Below are positions 11,120-25,265 of a stretch of 64,000 bases of DNA, one piece after another (position 1 is the stretch's first letter; each line of letters opens with the position of its first letter). Origin of the DNA: Flaccisagitta enflata (taxonomy: Eukaryota; Chaetognatha; Sagittoidea; Aphragmophora); NCBI GenBank assembly GCA_965153355.1, contig OZ231127.1:10664001-10728000 (forward strand), read 5' to 3'. The notes beneath the pieces were generated by a model. It saw only the letters and a program-made list of their open reading frames with translations, had not been told where the DNA came from and did no database searches. The translations under genes and the position numbers were made by a program.

Positions 11120-12525
11120 TTAGCATTTACATTTGCATAATTGTGTGCATGGTAGATCAGCAGATTTGCAACTGCACCTTTTTATACTACAATCTTTTTT
11201 GCAACCACATTTTACAAGATCGCGGAAGCTTAGTGCAACTTCAGCAATAGTTATCCAAACTGGCTGCCCCTGATTTTCCTTCTTTTGCCAACCAAACAAA
11301 GAGGCAGAGGGTAATGAACCATGATCATCAAAAGATGCTACCCAAATTCCAGTTTGATACACACTTCTTTTTATATGCTGGATAAGTGCATTTTTTGTTG
11401 GTGGAAGATTCTCCATGCTTTGATTTTTTTGAAAAAAATCTCTTTTCTAGCATCATTAACTTTAAGCAAAGGTGATGACTTTATGTACATATATATAACA
11501 AACCTTTCAAGTGTTTCTACCTCTTTTGAATCATCCTCAATAGACAGAAATGGTTCAACTGCCAGATTCGCAAATATTTCTGTTGCTTCATCAAATGCCT
11601 TCCAAGTATTCCAGGCTGTTTTTTTTGCCCTTGTTGCGGAATGCAGATGTGGTATCTGAACCAGTGAATGTGTGAAAAAAAAGAAAAGCTTTAGCTCTAG
11701 ACTCACCTAGCTGGTTGTACATAGTTCTGATACTAATGTACTGCATGTATTTTCCTGCTCCATATTCAAACCACACATCATCAACTTGAACTGCTATTTT
11801 AAGGAAAAGTCCAACAAGAATAACAATGACGTCTGAGTCAACTGTTTTATGCAAATTTTTGCATGTTATTATTCAATCATGTGCTTGAGGTCGAACATCA
11901 TACTTGTATCAGCTTCTTCATGGTAGCAATGTGGCATGGAGACATCCTGATTAGATCGGATTTCAATACCATTGGTTATGATCACTGATTTTTCCTCAGG
12001 AAAGGTGTGACAGCGGACTGCACTTGTGAGGAAAGAAAATAGTTCCTCTTTATTGGTGTCATCTTTCAGGAAATCTTGCCAATTACTTGGCAGTTTTATT
12101 GAGGCAGCCACTTTTCGAGGAATTCCTTTTAATTTTCCTCATACTCTGGTGTCAGTCCTCAGACTGTCTTTCTTGTAAAGGTCCCAAACAATATCCAATC
12201 TCTGCACAGGACCTAAACATCTGGTCACTTATGGAATTAAGACTGTTTCTGAATACTCAGCAAATGTGGTAGCTGTTCCTGCCTTGAACATATGCACAAT
12301 TGCTGCCCCATCAATAATTTTACCTTGAAAGGCGTTGGGAATGCTCTCAAGCTCATCATGGCTTATGAGTTCAACAATCTCAGATTTCTTTGCTGGAAGG
12401 TGTAGCTTCCCAAAGTCCGATAGTGATGTTGCGTATGATTGTTTTTCACTAGCAAAAAAGTCAACTAAGTCTCCAGGTCTGCTTTGCAGTGCAAATAGCA
12501 TCTTACCCATAATTCTGTCTTTCAC
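11120..12525 (-). pseudogene. PIN/FEN-like plus CXC-domain protein, C-terminal part, frameshifted
   Basis: Successive minus-strand frames (12525-12229, about 12200-11869, 11854-11591, about 11650-11371 and 11416-11120) read in order as one protein of about 465 residues, broken by an in-frame stop near 12229 and several frameshifts. Visible landmarks in order: ALQSRPGDLVDFF; IDGAAIVHMF; LPSNWQDFLKD; HEEADTSMMF; TVDSDVIVILVG; FFHTFTGSDTTSAF; GKK with KKTAW; LERFVIYMY; VNDARKEIF; LPPTKNALIQH; KRSVYQTGIW; LVKCGCKKDC, RCSCKSADLPC and CKCKC, then a stop. This order matches an uncharacterised protein family, often multi-copy, that I know from cnidarians, molluscs and other animals. The EEADT and TG(C/S)DT motifs resemble the acidic motifs of PIN/FEN nucleases; the Cys-rich end resembles a CXC domain. 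The N-terminal half of the usual protein is absent. The family is clear to me, its function is not. Confidence 0.8.

Positions 12526-12527
<2 letters not shown>

Positions 12528-12595
<68 letters not shown>
12528..12595. repeat. (CT)n microsatellite
   Basis: About 68 bp of CT lying between the 5' break of the pseudogene and the right arm of the composite. Confidence 0.97.
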
Positions 12596-12599
<4 letters not shown>

Positions 12600-13090
12600 C
12601 AGTCACATGCAAGCGACTCTACATCCCGTTTTGTCAGTCTGTTGGCCTGTCCGTTGGTCCATCCATTGGTCCATCCATCTGGCACAAAAAAAAAACAGAA
12701 GTTTTTTTTTAAAAAAGTTGTTTCCAGGGCTTTGTATCTTGGCAAATTAGATCATTTCCAGTTGATTTGACCCCCCTTTCAGAGAACATTTTTTTTAAAA
12801 TAATTTTTGGATAGATTTGGGGGAACCCGACCCAAAAATTTCTAAGTTTTTGAAAAAAAAAATTTTGTCTACAGGACCTTGGATCTAGGCAAATTAGGTA
12901 ATTTCCTATTGTTTTGACCCCCCTTTTGAAGATACTTTTTTGAAAATTTTTTCTCAACGGGCTTTTTTGGGGGCCCCTAGGGACCCCCGAAGGGCCCGTA
13001 TATGAGGGCACCCCTTCTGAATCTTTCATATACATCATGAGGATTATGTAAAAAAAAAATTCACGCTTTGGTCCGGATTTGCAGTGATCA
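12600..13090 (-). repeat. Right arm of the composite
   Basis: Reverse complement of the left arm: CAGTCACATGCAAGCGACTC and ACATCCCGTTTTGTC, (GTCC)n, T/A runs, GACCCCCCTTTCAGAG, GGGGGCCCCTAGGGACCCCC, TCTTTCATATACATCATGAG and GGTCCGGATTTGCAGTGATC. Differences are scattered substitutions and homopolymer lengths. Confidence 0.82.
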
Positions 13091-13194
13091 CTGTATATAT
13101 CTTGCAGAGCTATCCCACTAAAAGGGAGTTCTTTGCTGCTGCAACTGTTTTATGTTTTCATGAATATAGATCATTACTACTAGAGAAAGAGAGA

Positions 13195-13437
13195 AAGAAA
13201 ATAAAGAGAGGAAGAAATTCAAATTGGTGGTCTGAGTTGTCTACCAACTTGCATGTTTTCTAACTCCTGATCTCACGTATTGTAAAAGAGAAATAAACAA
13301 GATGAGCCCTGAAAATAAGTAAGGAGAGAAAGAGAGAAAGATAAAAAGAGAAGTAAAATAGAAGAGAGAAAGAGATTCAAATTGGTAATCTTGGTTGTCT
13401 ACCAACTGGCATGTTTTCTCTCTCCTGATCTCACGTG
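13195..13437. repeat. Tandem duplication, about 175-bp unit
   Basis: ATTCAAATTGGTGGTCTGAG, TTGTCTACCAACTTGCATG and CTCCTGATCTCACGT at 13216-13278 recur with small changes at 13376-13437. GA-rich sequence separates the copies. Confidence 0.8.
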
Positions 13438-13499
13438 GGCGCGCGCGGGCAGAAAAGTTTTTGTGCCGGTGATTTTCTCCGTCGGAAGTTTCCTCCAAT

Positions 13500-13833
13500 A
13501 CTCAAAGAGAGAACCAAAGAGAGAGAAAGAAAGAGAAAGAGAACCAGAAAAACGGGGTTTCTTCCAACTCCAACTTTGGTCTTCTTCCATTTTCTCTCTC
13601 TCTCTCGCTTTCACTCGCTCTCTCTCGTGCTGAGGCGGGAAAGGGAATAGGAGCAGGAGGAGGAGGAGAAGGAGGGGAGGAGGGAGGAGGAGAAGAAGAA
13701 GATGAAAAGAGAAAAAAAAAAGAAGAAGAAGAAGAAGAAGAACAAGTATAACAAGAGAGAATGATGAAGAAGATGAGGAAGAACCAGGAACCAGAAAAGT
13801 GAATAAAAAAAAAAAAAGAGAGAGAGAGAGAGA
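13500..13833. repeat. Purine-rich low-complexity tract
   Basis: AGAGAAAG, GGAGGA and GAAGAA words, with a short pyrimidine insert at 13560-13630. No gene is seen. Confidence 0.8.
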
Positions 13834-14007
13834 GGTAATGGAGAGGTGGGAGACTTGTACTTTGAATGTGTCTGTTGACGGCTCCACGCGTAGATGATGA
13901 TTGCAATTATCACCGTTTAGCAGCTGGCAATTGCCAATATGGAGAGCGTTTTCTGTCGATTGAGACGGCCAGCGGTAGACGCGATATAGAGACGAGGTGG
14001 GTTGAGA

Positions 14008-14040
<33 letters not shown>

Positions 14041-14201
14041 TATGGAGAAGTGGGAGACTTGTACTTTGAATCTGTGTGTTAACGGCTCCACGCGTAGATG
14101 ATGATTGCAATTATCACCGTTTAGCAGCTGGCAATTGCCAATATGGAGAGCGTTTTCTGTCGATGGAGACGGCCAGCGGTAGACGCGATATAGAGACGAG
14201 G

Positions 14202-14274
<73 letters not shown>

Positions 14275-14395
14275 ATGGAGAAGTGGGAGACTTGTACTTT
14301 GAATCTGTGTGTTAACGGCTCCACGCGTAGATGATGATTGCAATTATCACCGTTTAGCAGCTGGCAATTGCCAATATGGAGAGCGTTTTCTGTCG

Positions 14396-14479
<84 letters not shown>

Positions 14480-14640
14480 TATGGAGAAGTGGGAGACTTG
14501 TACTTTGAATGTGTGTGTTAACGGCTCCACGCGTAGATGATGATTGCAATTATCACCGTTTAGCAGCTGGCAATTGCCAATATGGAGAGCGTTTTCTGTC
14601 GATTGAGACGGCCAGCGGTAGACGCGATATAGAGACGAGG

Positions 14641-14703
<63 letters not shown>

Positions 14704-14812
14704 CCACGCGTGATGATGATTGCAATTATCACCGTTTAGCAGCTGGCAATTGCCAATATGGAGAGCGTTTTCTGTCGATTGAGACGGCCAGCGGTAGACG
14801 CGAGAGAGAGAC

Positions 14813-14847
<35 letters not shown>

Positions 14848-14850
14848 TTG
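13834..14850. repeat. Composite satellite, about 170-bp unique unit plus variable (GA)n
   Basis: Five units start at about 13834, 14038, 14272, 14478 and 14700 (the last lacks its 5' part). Each runs from TTATGGAGAAGTGGGAGACT through GGCTCCACGCGTAGATGATG, GGCAATTGCCAATATGG and CGTTTTCTGTCGATTGAGA to CGAGGTGGGTTGAGA, then a GA tract of about 30 to 80 bp that differs in every unit. The third unit lacks the segment from CGGCCAGCGG to GGTTGAGA, so its GA tract joins directly after CGATTGAGA. Confidence 0.93.
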
Positions 14851-15508
<658 letters not shown>

Positions 15509-15600
15509 GCAGTGGCGGGACCTTGGCCCATGAGCGCCCGTAACGTCCGTATTATAACGAGATTCAGTTTTTGCCTTCTCGCGACTTCTGGTCGTGACGC

Positions 15601-15985
15601 CCACTTGCCATATATGGTAGTCAGTGAGAGAGTCTTGTATGCTAGACAGTCAGAGGGTGACTGCCATATGTGGTAGTCAGTGGGAGAATAACTGCCTTGT
15701 GTGATAGTCAGTGAGAGAGTAACAGCCTTATGTGGTAGTCAGTTGGAGAGTGACTGCCATAGGTGGTAGTCACTGAGAGAGTAACAGCCTCATGTGGTAG
15801 TCAGTCGGATAGTAACTGCCTTGTGTGGTAGTCAATGAGAGAGTTACAGCCTTGTTTGGAAGGCAGTCAGATGGGGACTGCCTAGTATGTCAGGCAGTCC
15901 GAGAGTAACTGCTTATGATGGTACTCAGTAAGAGAGTGAGTGCCTTATGTGGTAGTCAGTCAGAGAGTAAATGCCATGGCTGGTG
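15601..15985. repeat. Minisatellite, 31-bp unit, about 12 copies
   Basis: Unit of the form ACTGCCATATGTGGTAGTC-AGTGAGAGAGTA, counted as 31 bp between consecutive ACTGCC/ACAGCC words. Copies differ by several substitutions. Confidence 0.9.
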
Positions 15986-16189
15986 GTCACCCAGTATGAC
16001 AGAGCAACTGACGCACTTGTGTGATCATTAGTTAGTTGGAGGAAGTACCATAAACAAAATCTATATTTCAGTGTAAATAAAATCCAAGCATTAGTCCGTG
16101 ACAACATTGAAAATCGAACTGGCGATATTGATATCCTGTAAGCACCAGTCATTCAGCTCAATTTAAATCCAGATAGTGGATAAGTTAAG

Positions 16190-16426
16190 AACAAGGCCGG
16201 ATACACGGCCGATAAGCAGTCGCTGGCGAGTGGGCAGGGGCAGTACACTGAGGGGCAGGGGCAGTTATTCAGTGGGCAGGGGCTGTATTTTGGGTGGGCA
16301 GGGGCTGTTATGCTCAGAAATCACAAATACGGTCAACTTCGCGGCATCCAAAATTTCGCGTTTCGGACAGACAGTCAGACCAAGGGACACATCCTCTTAT
16401 AGAGTCACTTAGCCAGCGACTAAAAA
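16190..16426 (+). mobile_element. Head-tail element, type A/B intermediate, complete
   Basis: Head AACAAGGCCGGATACACGGC. The motif GGGCAGGGGC is then repeated four times (16237-16308) at about 20-25-bp spacing, forming a small internal array. The tail is CCTCTTATAGAGTCACTTAG and CCAGCGACTAAAAA. The (GACG)n tract is short. Head like type A, tail like type B. Confidence 0.75.
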
Positions 16427-16494
16427 GAATTCCCAAAGCATAACTGGCTACTCTCATGCTCTCTTTACTCTACCTAGTTCTACCCATATCTACA

Positions 16495-16601
<107 letters not shown>

Positions 16602-16712
16602 GACTCTTGCTCGCTTGGGCCGGTCCTCCGGTCTTGGTCTAATCACGTCTGGTATAACTTCTTCCTTTTCTGGCTTGTGTGATGACGTGGTCCAACTTCT
16701 TTGGGCCTCTGA

Positions 16713-16914
<202 letters not shown>

Positions 16915-16919
16915 TCTTA

Positions 16920-18180
<1,261 letters not shown>

Positions 18181-18264
18181 GGTTGGTTGAGTGGTTAAGA
18201 TGGTTTCCTTTTGGTTAGTTGGTACCCTGATCCAAGCGTTGGTTCAAAACAACTCATTCTAAGT
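18181..18264 (+). other. Possible degenerate tRNA-like sequence (Ser/Leu-like A box)
   Basis: GGTTGAGTGGTTAAGATGG resembles the D-arm/A box of class II tRNAs, and GTTGGTTCAAAACAAC lies where a B box would be (the canonical form ends TTCGANTCC). No acceptor stem pairs and the anticodon arm is unclear. It could be a tRNA pseudogene, a SINE head or chance. Confidence 0.2.
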
Positions 18265-18274
18265 GGTTTTGCAT

Positions 18275-18765
18275 TCCCATGCCTACCCAAATGTATCAAC
18301 CGATTAGAAAATTATCTTTATCTAACCCAGGCATGGTAAGGGTGCATTCCATTTGTGCCACATGGACCAGATACCAAAGAAAACTGCATGGAAATGAGTG
18401 TAAGGATCTGAAGCATGGAAATAAAAACCAGCAATCGGTTAGTAAATGTTCAAGTTATCATTTGGAAATCGCCATAATCTCACAACAATATGAAAGCATT
18501 CCGATAGTCTGGAAATCACCATAATGTCACCACAGTATGAAAGCATTCTCATCATTTGGGATTCACCATAATGTCACCACAGTATGAAAGTATTCTCATC
18601 ATTTGGTAATCAACATTATCTCACAACAGTATGAAAGCATTCCCATCATCTGGAACTTACCATAATGTCACTACAGTATGAAAGCATTCCCATCATTAAG
18701 AAATCACCATAATGTCACCACAGTATGAAAGCATTCCCATCATCTGGTAATCAACATTATCTCAC
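18275..18765. repeat. Minisatellite, about 47-bp unit, left part
   Basis: Units of the form ACAGTATGAAAGCATTCCC, ATCATCTGGTAATCAACATT and ATCTCACA. The array is interrupted at 18766 by a MITE and resumes at 19594. Confidence 0.9.
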
Positions 18766-19593
18766 CACGCATCCCAGGAACAAACCCTAGGTGGAAAAAA
18801 AAGGCCAAGTATTGTGAACCCCCTAGGCATGTTGTTCAATGTATTAGGTACAATTAAGCCAAAAATAAAAAAAATTGGCTTGGAAATATAGAGTTTATAG
18901 CTTGCTAATAGCTAAAATGATGCATTTTTATGCATTTTTTATGCTAAATAAGGTAGTTTCACTTTCAAAAACTCTAGAAAACTACTGTGCAGTGTGGCTA
19001 TCATTGCTGTATAGATGATTTTACCCTATAAGACTAGTTTTGAGGGATATCAACACAATAAGGACAAGAAAAACTAAAAAACAGCAAAAAAAAAAAAGTT
19101 TTTTTAGCAAGAAATTACAAATGTAATTTCTAAAAAATTTGAAAAAACCATAAAAAAGTATGATAACAGTAAAAATACTTATATTTGAATCTCTGTCAAC
19201 TAGATTGAAGAGACATAATATAAATTGGGGCTCTAAGATGACAAAAAAATACTAAAAAGGCCTGTACTTATTGTTTTTTAGTAGTCTTTCGGCTTCAATT
19301 TGTAAAAGATGCCTATGAACTAGTTGGAAGGGGTAAAAATAATATTACAGTAGCTATTACTACACTGTTCAATTATTTTTAAAAAGTTTTTTAAGAAAAA
19401 ATACAATTTTGATCTTAAAAAATACTTGAAAATAATTTATTTTTGCTGTTATTAAGCTACAAATGCTTAATTTCCAAGCCGATTTTTTTTGTTTTTGGCT
19501 CTAATTGTACCTAATACAATGTACAACATGCCTAGAGGGTTCACAACACTTGGCCTTTTTTTTTTCACCAAGGGTTTGTTCCTGGGATGCGTG
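18766..19593. mobile_element. MITE-like element, 828 bp, long terminal inverted repeats, inserted in a minisatellite
   Basis: Ends are CACGCATCCCAGGAACAAAC and, inverted, GTTTGTTCCTGGGATGCGTG. The inverted repeats extend about 125 bp inward (GGCCAAGT, TAGGCATGTTGT, GTATTAGGTACAATTA, GGCTTGGAAAT). The interior is AT-rich with no coding potential. TCAC at 18762-18765 recurs at 19594-19597 as a likely 4-bp target duplication. Removing the element restores the phase of the 47-bp array. Superfamily not assigned. Confidence 0.88.
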
Positions 19594-19945
19594 TCACTAC
19601 AGTATGAAAGCATTCCCATCATCTGGTAATCAACATTATCTCACAACAGTATGAAAGCATTCCCATCATCTGGTAATCAACATTGTCCCACAACAGTATG
19701 AAAGCATTCCCATCATCTGGAACTTACCATGATATCACCACGGTATGAAGGCATTCCCATCATTTGGAAATCACCATACTGTCACCACAGTATGAAAGCA
19801 TTCCCATCATCTGGTAATCAACATTGTCCCACAACAGTATGAAAGCATTCCCATCATCTGGTAATCAAAATCGTCCCACAACAGTATGAAAGCCTACTCA
19901 TCATTTGGAAATCACCATAATGTCACCACAGTATGAATGCATTCC
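19594..19945. repeat. Minisatellite, about 47-bp unit, right part
   Basis: Continuation of the 18275-18765 array, with the same units (CAGTATGAAAGCATTCCCAT, CATCTGGTAATC). Confidence 0.9.
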
Positions 19946-20542
<597 letters not shown>

Positions 20543-20662
20543 CTTCGCTTCCCTCTGGTCCGATGACTTCTTTCCTTCCGTTGGAGTTTTTTGGTCTCCG
20601 AGCTTCGCTTCCTTCTTAACATTTTTCTTCTTTCCTTTCTTTCTTTTGCTTTTCTTTTCACC

Positions 20663-21184
20663 TTTTTGGGCAGCGGCCCCGAAGGGGCCGATGACCTATG
20701 CTTTCACACAGGGGAAATTTCTCCTTCTTCTCCTTCTTCTACGTACCCCCCCCCCCTCGATGCTCAAATCCCAGCCTCCAGCCTAAAATCGCAGTCTCCA
20801 GGCTTAGATCCCAGTCTTGAGGCTCAAATCCCAGCCTTAAGGCTCAAATCCCAGCCTTAAGGCTCAAATCCCAGCCTTGAGATTCAAATCCTAGTCCCAA
20901 GGCCCAAATCCTAGCTGGAGGCTCAAATCCCAGCCTCGAAGCTCAAATCCCAGCCTTTAGGCTCAAATCAAGCCTTGAGGCTCAAATCCCAGCCTCAAGG
21001 CTCAAATCCCAGCCTCAAGGCTCAAATCCCAGCTTCAAGGCCCCAATTCCAGCCTTGAGGCTCAAATAAAAACAGCATAGGTCATCGGCCCCTTCGGGGC
21101 CGCTGCCCCTCTAACTAGCTCACACCCATATACAATCACAAAGGGGCAACGGGTACCGCTGACCATCTAACGCTTTTGCGACTA
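20663..21184 (-). mobile_element. Head-tail element, type M2, complete
   Basis: The tail is at the left (TTTTTGGGCAGCGGCCCCGA, TATGCTTTCACACAGG, pyrimidine spacer, C-run at 20747-20756). The core (20757-21066) has about 15 units of GAGGCTCAAATCCCAGCCTC. The right inverted repeat is ATAGGTCATCGGCCCCTTCG and GGGCCGCTGCCCC. The head is GGTACCGCTGACCATCTAAC and GCTTTTGCGACTA, ending at 21184. It shows the full M2 architecture and no coding potential. Confidence 0.88.
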
Positions 21185-21345
21185 TTTCTTTCTTTTTCTT
21201 ATCTTTCTTTTGCTTTACTTTAACTTTCTTTCCTTCCCCTTTCATTTTCTTTTAAGTCTCATCCTCAATCTATTTCTTTATTCTTCATTTGCCCATCAGT
21301 TTCTCTTTCTTCCTCTTATTTTTCATTTTCTGCTGTCTTTCTTTT

Positions 21346-21549
21346 ATTTTTAGTCGCATGCAACGCGACTCTACACTTCGGTTTGTCCGTCCGTCGGTCC
21401 TTCAGCCCGTTAGTCCGTTCTTCACACTTTACTTTTTTGTTTTTTTTTTGTTTTTGGCCTCACTGCTCCCGCCCAAATGATCTGGTGACCTCAATTACAA
21501 CCCCTGCCCACCCGCACGCGACTGGGGTAGCCGTGTATCCAGCCTTGTT
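21346..21549 (-). mobile_element. Head-tail element, type A, complete
   Basis: Tail TTTTTAGTCGCATGCAACGC and GACTCTACAC, (GTCC)n, pyrimidine stretch, AAATGATCTGGTGACCTC, CCCCTGCCCACCC and head GTAGCCGTGTATCCAGCCTT ending at 21549. It lies 160 bp from the M2 head at 21184, in the same orientation. Confidence 0.82.
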
Positions 21550-21639
21550 TTCTTCTCACTCTTACTCTTTCTTTCTGTCTTTCTCTCGATTGTTTTTTGT
21601 CTCCTTCTTATCTTTTCTTCCATCTCTTATTAAGAATTA

Positions 21640-21880
21640 TATATTTACCTATTTATTCATATTTACTTGTTATTCACTTATTATCAATATCATCATTAGT
21701 ATTATTATCATTATCATTATTATCATTATTATCATTATTGTTTTTTTATCATTATTATCATTATTATTATTATAATCATTATTTACTATCTATCTATTTA
21801 CTACTATACTATCACTTTTTACTAATTACTATCATTATTTACTTATTATTCATGTATTTCATTATGTATTTACCATGATT
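21640..21880. repeat. AT-rich (TTATCA/TTA)n tract
   Basis: ATTATTATCATTATC words; no gene. Confidence 0.85.
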
Positions 21881-22142
21881 TAGTAATAAAAAAAAGTATG
21901 CAGAGCGCTCATGATAATGTCATGAGAGTGATTCACGGGTGCGTGACTCGGTTTTCTCTAGTCAAGATGAGATCTAATAACATCTCAGTCAAACAGCAAA
22001 CACATATAACATTTTGCAGAGCAAAAGGAACCTACCATTTAGTATGACGTAAAGTATATAGAATGCTCTTCTCACCTTTCACATGTGTTTTGCTGCCTTT
22101 CACGTGCCTTTCAAACTGCCCCCCTGTGTACTTTTCTGTCTG

Positions 22143-22328
<186 letters not shown>

Positions 22329-22500
22329 TACTCACATTTCTCCCAGATGCTTTTTGGTGTCTCCTCTTTCTTTATCCTCTTTCAATCGACGTTTCTTTTT
22401 TCTGTAAGGCAGTTCCGTTGAAAGAATCTTGGCGAAAATGGTAACATAATCATTATTCCTCTTTTCCTTTTCTTTCTTCTTCTTCAACAACTTCTCTCTC

Positions 22501-22720
22501 TTTTTAGTCGCGTGCTACGCCACACTACACCCGGTTATGTCGGTCCGTCGGTCGGTTGGTCGGTTGGTCGGTTGGTCGGTTGGTCGGTCCCTTTTTTATT
22601 TTTTTGGCGTTTTTGAGCTTTTTGAGCATACAGCTCCTGCCTAGATGCCCTAGTGACCTTCTCCAGCACTGCTCCTGCCCATCCGCACGCGACTAGGGTA
22701 GCCGTGTATACGGCCTTGTT
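22501..22720 (-). mobile_element. Head-tail element, type A, complete
   Basis: Tail TTTTTAGTCGCGTGCTACGC, (GGTC)n expanded to about 45 bp (22540-22588), TTTTTGGCGTTTTTGAGC, GATGCCCTAGTGACCTTC, CTGCTCCTGCCCATCC and head GTAGCCGTGTATACGGCC. The internal TTTTTGGCGTTTTTGAGC is shared with the head-only copy at 40655-40780, so these two belong to one subtype. Confidence 0.83.
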
Positions 22721-22739
22721 CGTTTTCTTCATGTCTTCC

Positions 22740-23110
22740 TTTTTCTTTTTCTCCCTCTTTTTTTTTCCTTCATATTTTTGTTCTTCTTCTTCCTCTTCTT
22801 TCTCTGTTTCTTTTTTCTTCTTTTTACCCTATTTTTCTTTGTATATTTTTCCTCCTCCTTCTTCTTACGCTGTTCTTTGTCATCTTCTACTTCTCCTTCA
22901 TCTTCTTCTTCTTCTTCTTCTTCTTCTTCTTCTTCTTCTTCTTCTTCTTCTTCTTCTTCTTCTTCTCCTTCTTCTTCTTCTTCTTCTTCTTCTTCTTCTT
23001 CTTCTCCTTCTTCTTCTTCTTCTTCTTCTTCTTCTTCTTCTTCTTCACCTTCCTCATAATCTTCTTCGTCTTCTTCTTCTTCTTCTACTTCTTCTTCTTC
23101 TTCTTTCTTA
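22740..23110. repeat. (TTC)n tract with pyrimidine flank
   Basis: Nearly pure TTC from about 22897 to 23045, with degenerate flanks. Confidence 0.95.
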
Positions 23111-23872
<762 letters not shown>

Positions 23873-24117
23873 TCTCATTCTTCTCCCTTTTTTGCCCTTT
23901 TTTTCCACATATTTCCCTTGTCCGATTTTCTTTTCTCTTCTCATGCAACATTCAAATCGATTTTTCTCTCTTTTCTGCCAGAAAGAAGAGAAGAAGGAAA
24001 AGAAAAGAGATACCAAATGTGGACGAAAAATCTATAAAATATCGAATTGTCAACTTTTTTTTGTCTCTTAACAATAAGAAACAAGAAAAGAGAATAGACA
24101 AGACGGAATCTGGATCC

Positions 24118-24120
24118 AAT

Positions 24121-24188
<68 letters not shown>

Positions 24189-24420
24189 TTTTTCTTTTTT
24201 TCTCTCTCTCTTTCTTTCTTTCTTTCTCTCTGTCTTTATTTATTTCTGTCTTTCTTTCTTTTTATCTATTTGTCTTCCATTCTTTTTTTTTCTTTTTTTT
24301 TCTTCCTTGAAATTCTTTTCCTTTCTTTCCTTTCTTTCTTTCCTTTCTTTCCTTTCTTTCCTTTCTTTCCTTTCTTTCCTTTCTTTCCTTTCTTTCCTTT
24401 CTTTCCTTTCTTTCTTTTCT
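24118..24420. repeat. (TTTC)n and (CCTTT)n tracts
   Basis: TTTC units at 24120-24190, degenerate T/C sequence, then TTCCTTTC units of about 9 bp at about 24318-24415. Confidence 0.93.
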
Positions 24421-24481
24421 TTCCATGATTTCCTTTCAATCTTTTTTCTTTCTTTACAATCTTGCTTTCTCTCAAACCTAA

Positions 24482-24792
24482 AATCTGCCCACTAGGGTCT
24501 CAATTCTGCCCTCAAACTAACCCAATCAGGTCTCTAATTTGCCGTTATCCCTGATCTCATTGGAGCCCTTGGACCCCCCTATTCAGCCCCTACATGCCTC
24601 TTTACCGTGTTCCAATCAATCAAATCAGCCCTTGAATGTGCCTTCTCAGGACGTCTGGAAATTAACCCCTGTGTTCTACAGGACATCGGCCCTTTGGGGC
24701 CGTTTCCCTGCTCTCACTCCACTTCTTCAGCTGATCACTTTAAGCAGGGCATCGGGTACTGCTGACCATGTGCGATCCTTGGATGACTAGTT
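24482..24792 (-). mobile_element. Head-tail element, type M1, tail missing
   Basis: Right-hand inverted repeat GACGTCTGGAAATTAACCCC, TACAGGACATCGGCCCTTTG, hairpin CCCTGCTCTCACTCC...AAGCAGGGC, GGTACTGCTGACCATG and head GATCCTTGGATGACTAGTT at 24792. The core is degenerate (CTCAAACTAACCC-type units). There is no tail-side repeat. Confidence 0.78.
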
Positions 24793-25024
24793 CTCTCTGT
24801 TTCTCTACTTTAATTAATGAGTTAGTGAGTTGAAGAGCACTTTTCCCTTCCCCCCCCCCTCTCCACCTGCATGCTACAGCAAATCGTACCAACAGCTTTG
24901 TTGCATTCTGATTAACCGTCTCCAATTTGATGGGCCGGAAAGTTGTATTGAACTGCAAAATGGAAGAGGTTGAAATTATAGCTGCTTTTGGGTATCCGCA
25001 AAGTAAGAATTTATGTCCACATTT
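24793..25024. other. No feature seen
   Basis: Mixed sequence with a C-run at 24850-24859. Confidence 0.35.
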
Positions 25025-25265
25025 TGTCACACTTTCATTCGCTCGCACTGCTCACTCGTTCCGCTACGTTAGCTTCACTTGCTCACTCTTTTCACTGGCA
25101 CGCTCGCTCGCTTCGCTCACTCCCTCTTGTGATGGTGAAATTTATTGATATTCGTTCACACTGTAAACGTGTTCAACGGGAACAAACGTGATTTGGGTTG
25201 ACACTTGAAACACGCCCTTACTTTGTGCCCGCGGATTCCCGAAAGCGGCCTTATCATTGCCTCTG
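25025..25265. repeat. Dispersed repeat, copy 2 (see 1990-2290)
   Basis: CATTCGCTCGCACTGCTCAC and CGCTCGCTCGCTTCGCTCAC are followed by CAACGGGAACAAACGTG and TTGAAACACGCCC, matching the copy at 1990-2290 in order and spacing. Confidence 0.65.

Larger units (their letters stand above)
10211..13090 (-). mobile_element. Composite: inverted arms of about 0.5 kb flanking a PIN/CXC pseudogene
   Basis: The two arms (10211-10721 and 12600-13090) are inverted copies of one repeat and enclose the pseudogene and its 3' region. The outer ends match from TCACTGCAAATCCGGACC inwards. No clean target-site duplication is visible. It may be a true long-TIR/foldback transposon carrying the gene, or two repeats that happened to insert in opposite orientation on either side. 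Confidence 0.6.

Noticed and set aside
15601-15985. CRISPR-like array of regularly spaced repeats
   Set aside because: The whole 31-bp unit is repeated with no unique spacers, and the sequence is eukaryotic.
20663-21184. Classical cut-and-paste TIR transposon
   Set aside because: Ends are asymmetric (head against A5 tail) and the inverted repeats are subterminal; no target duplication was found.
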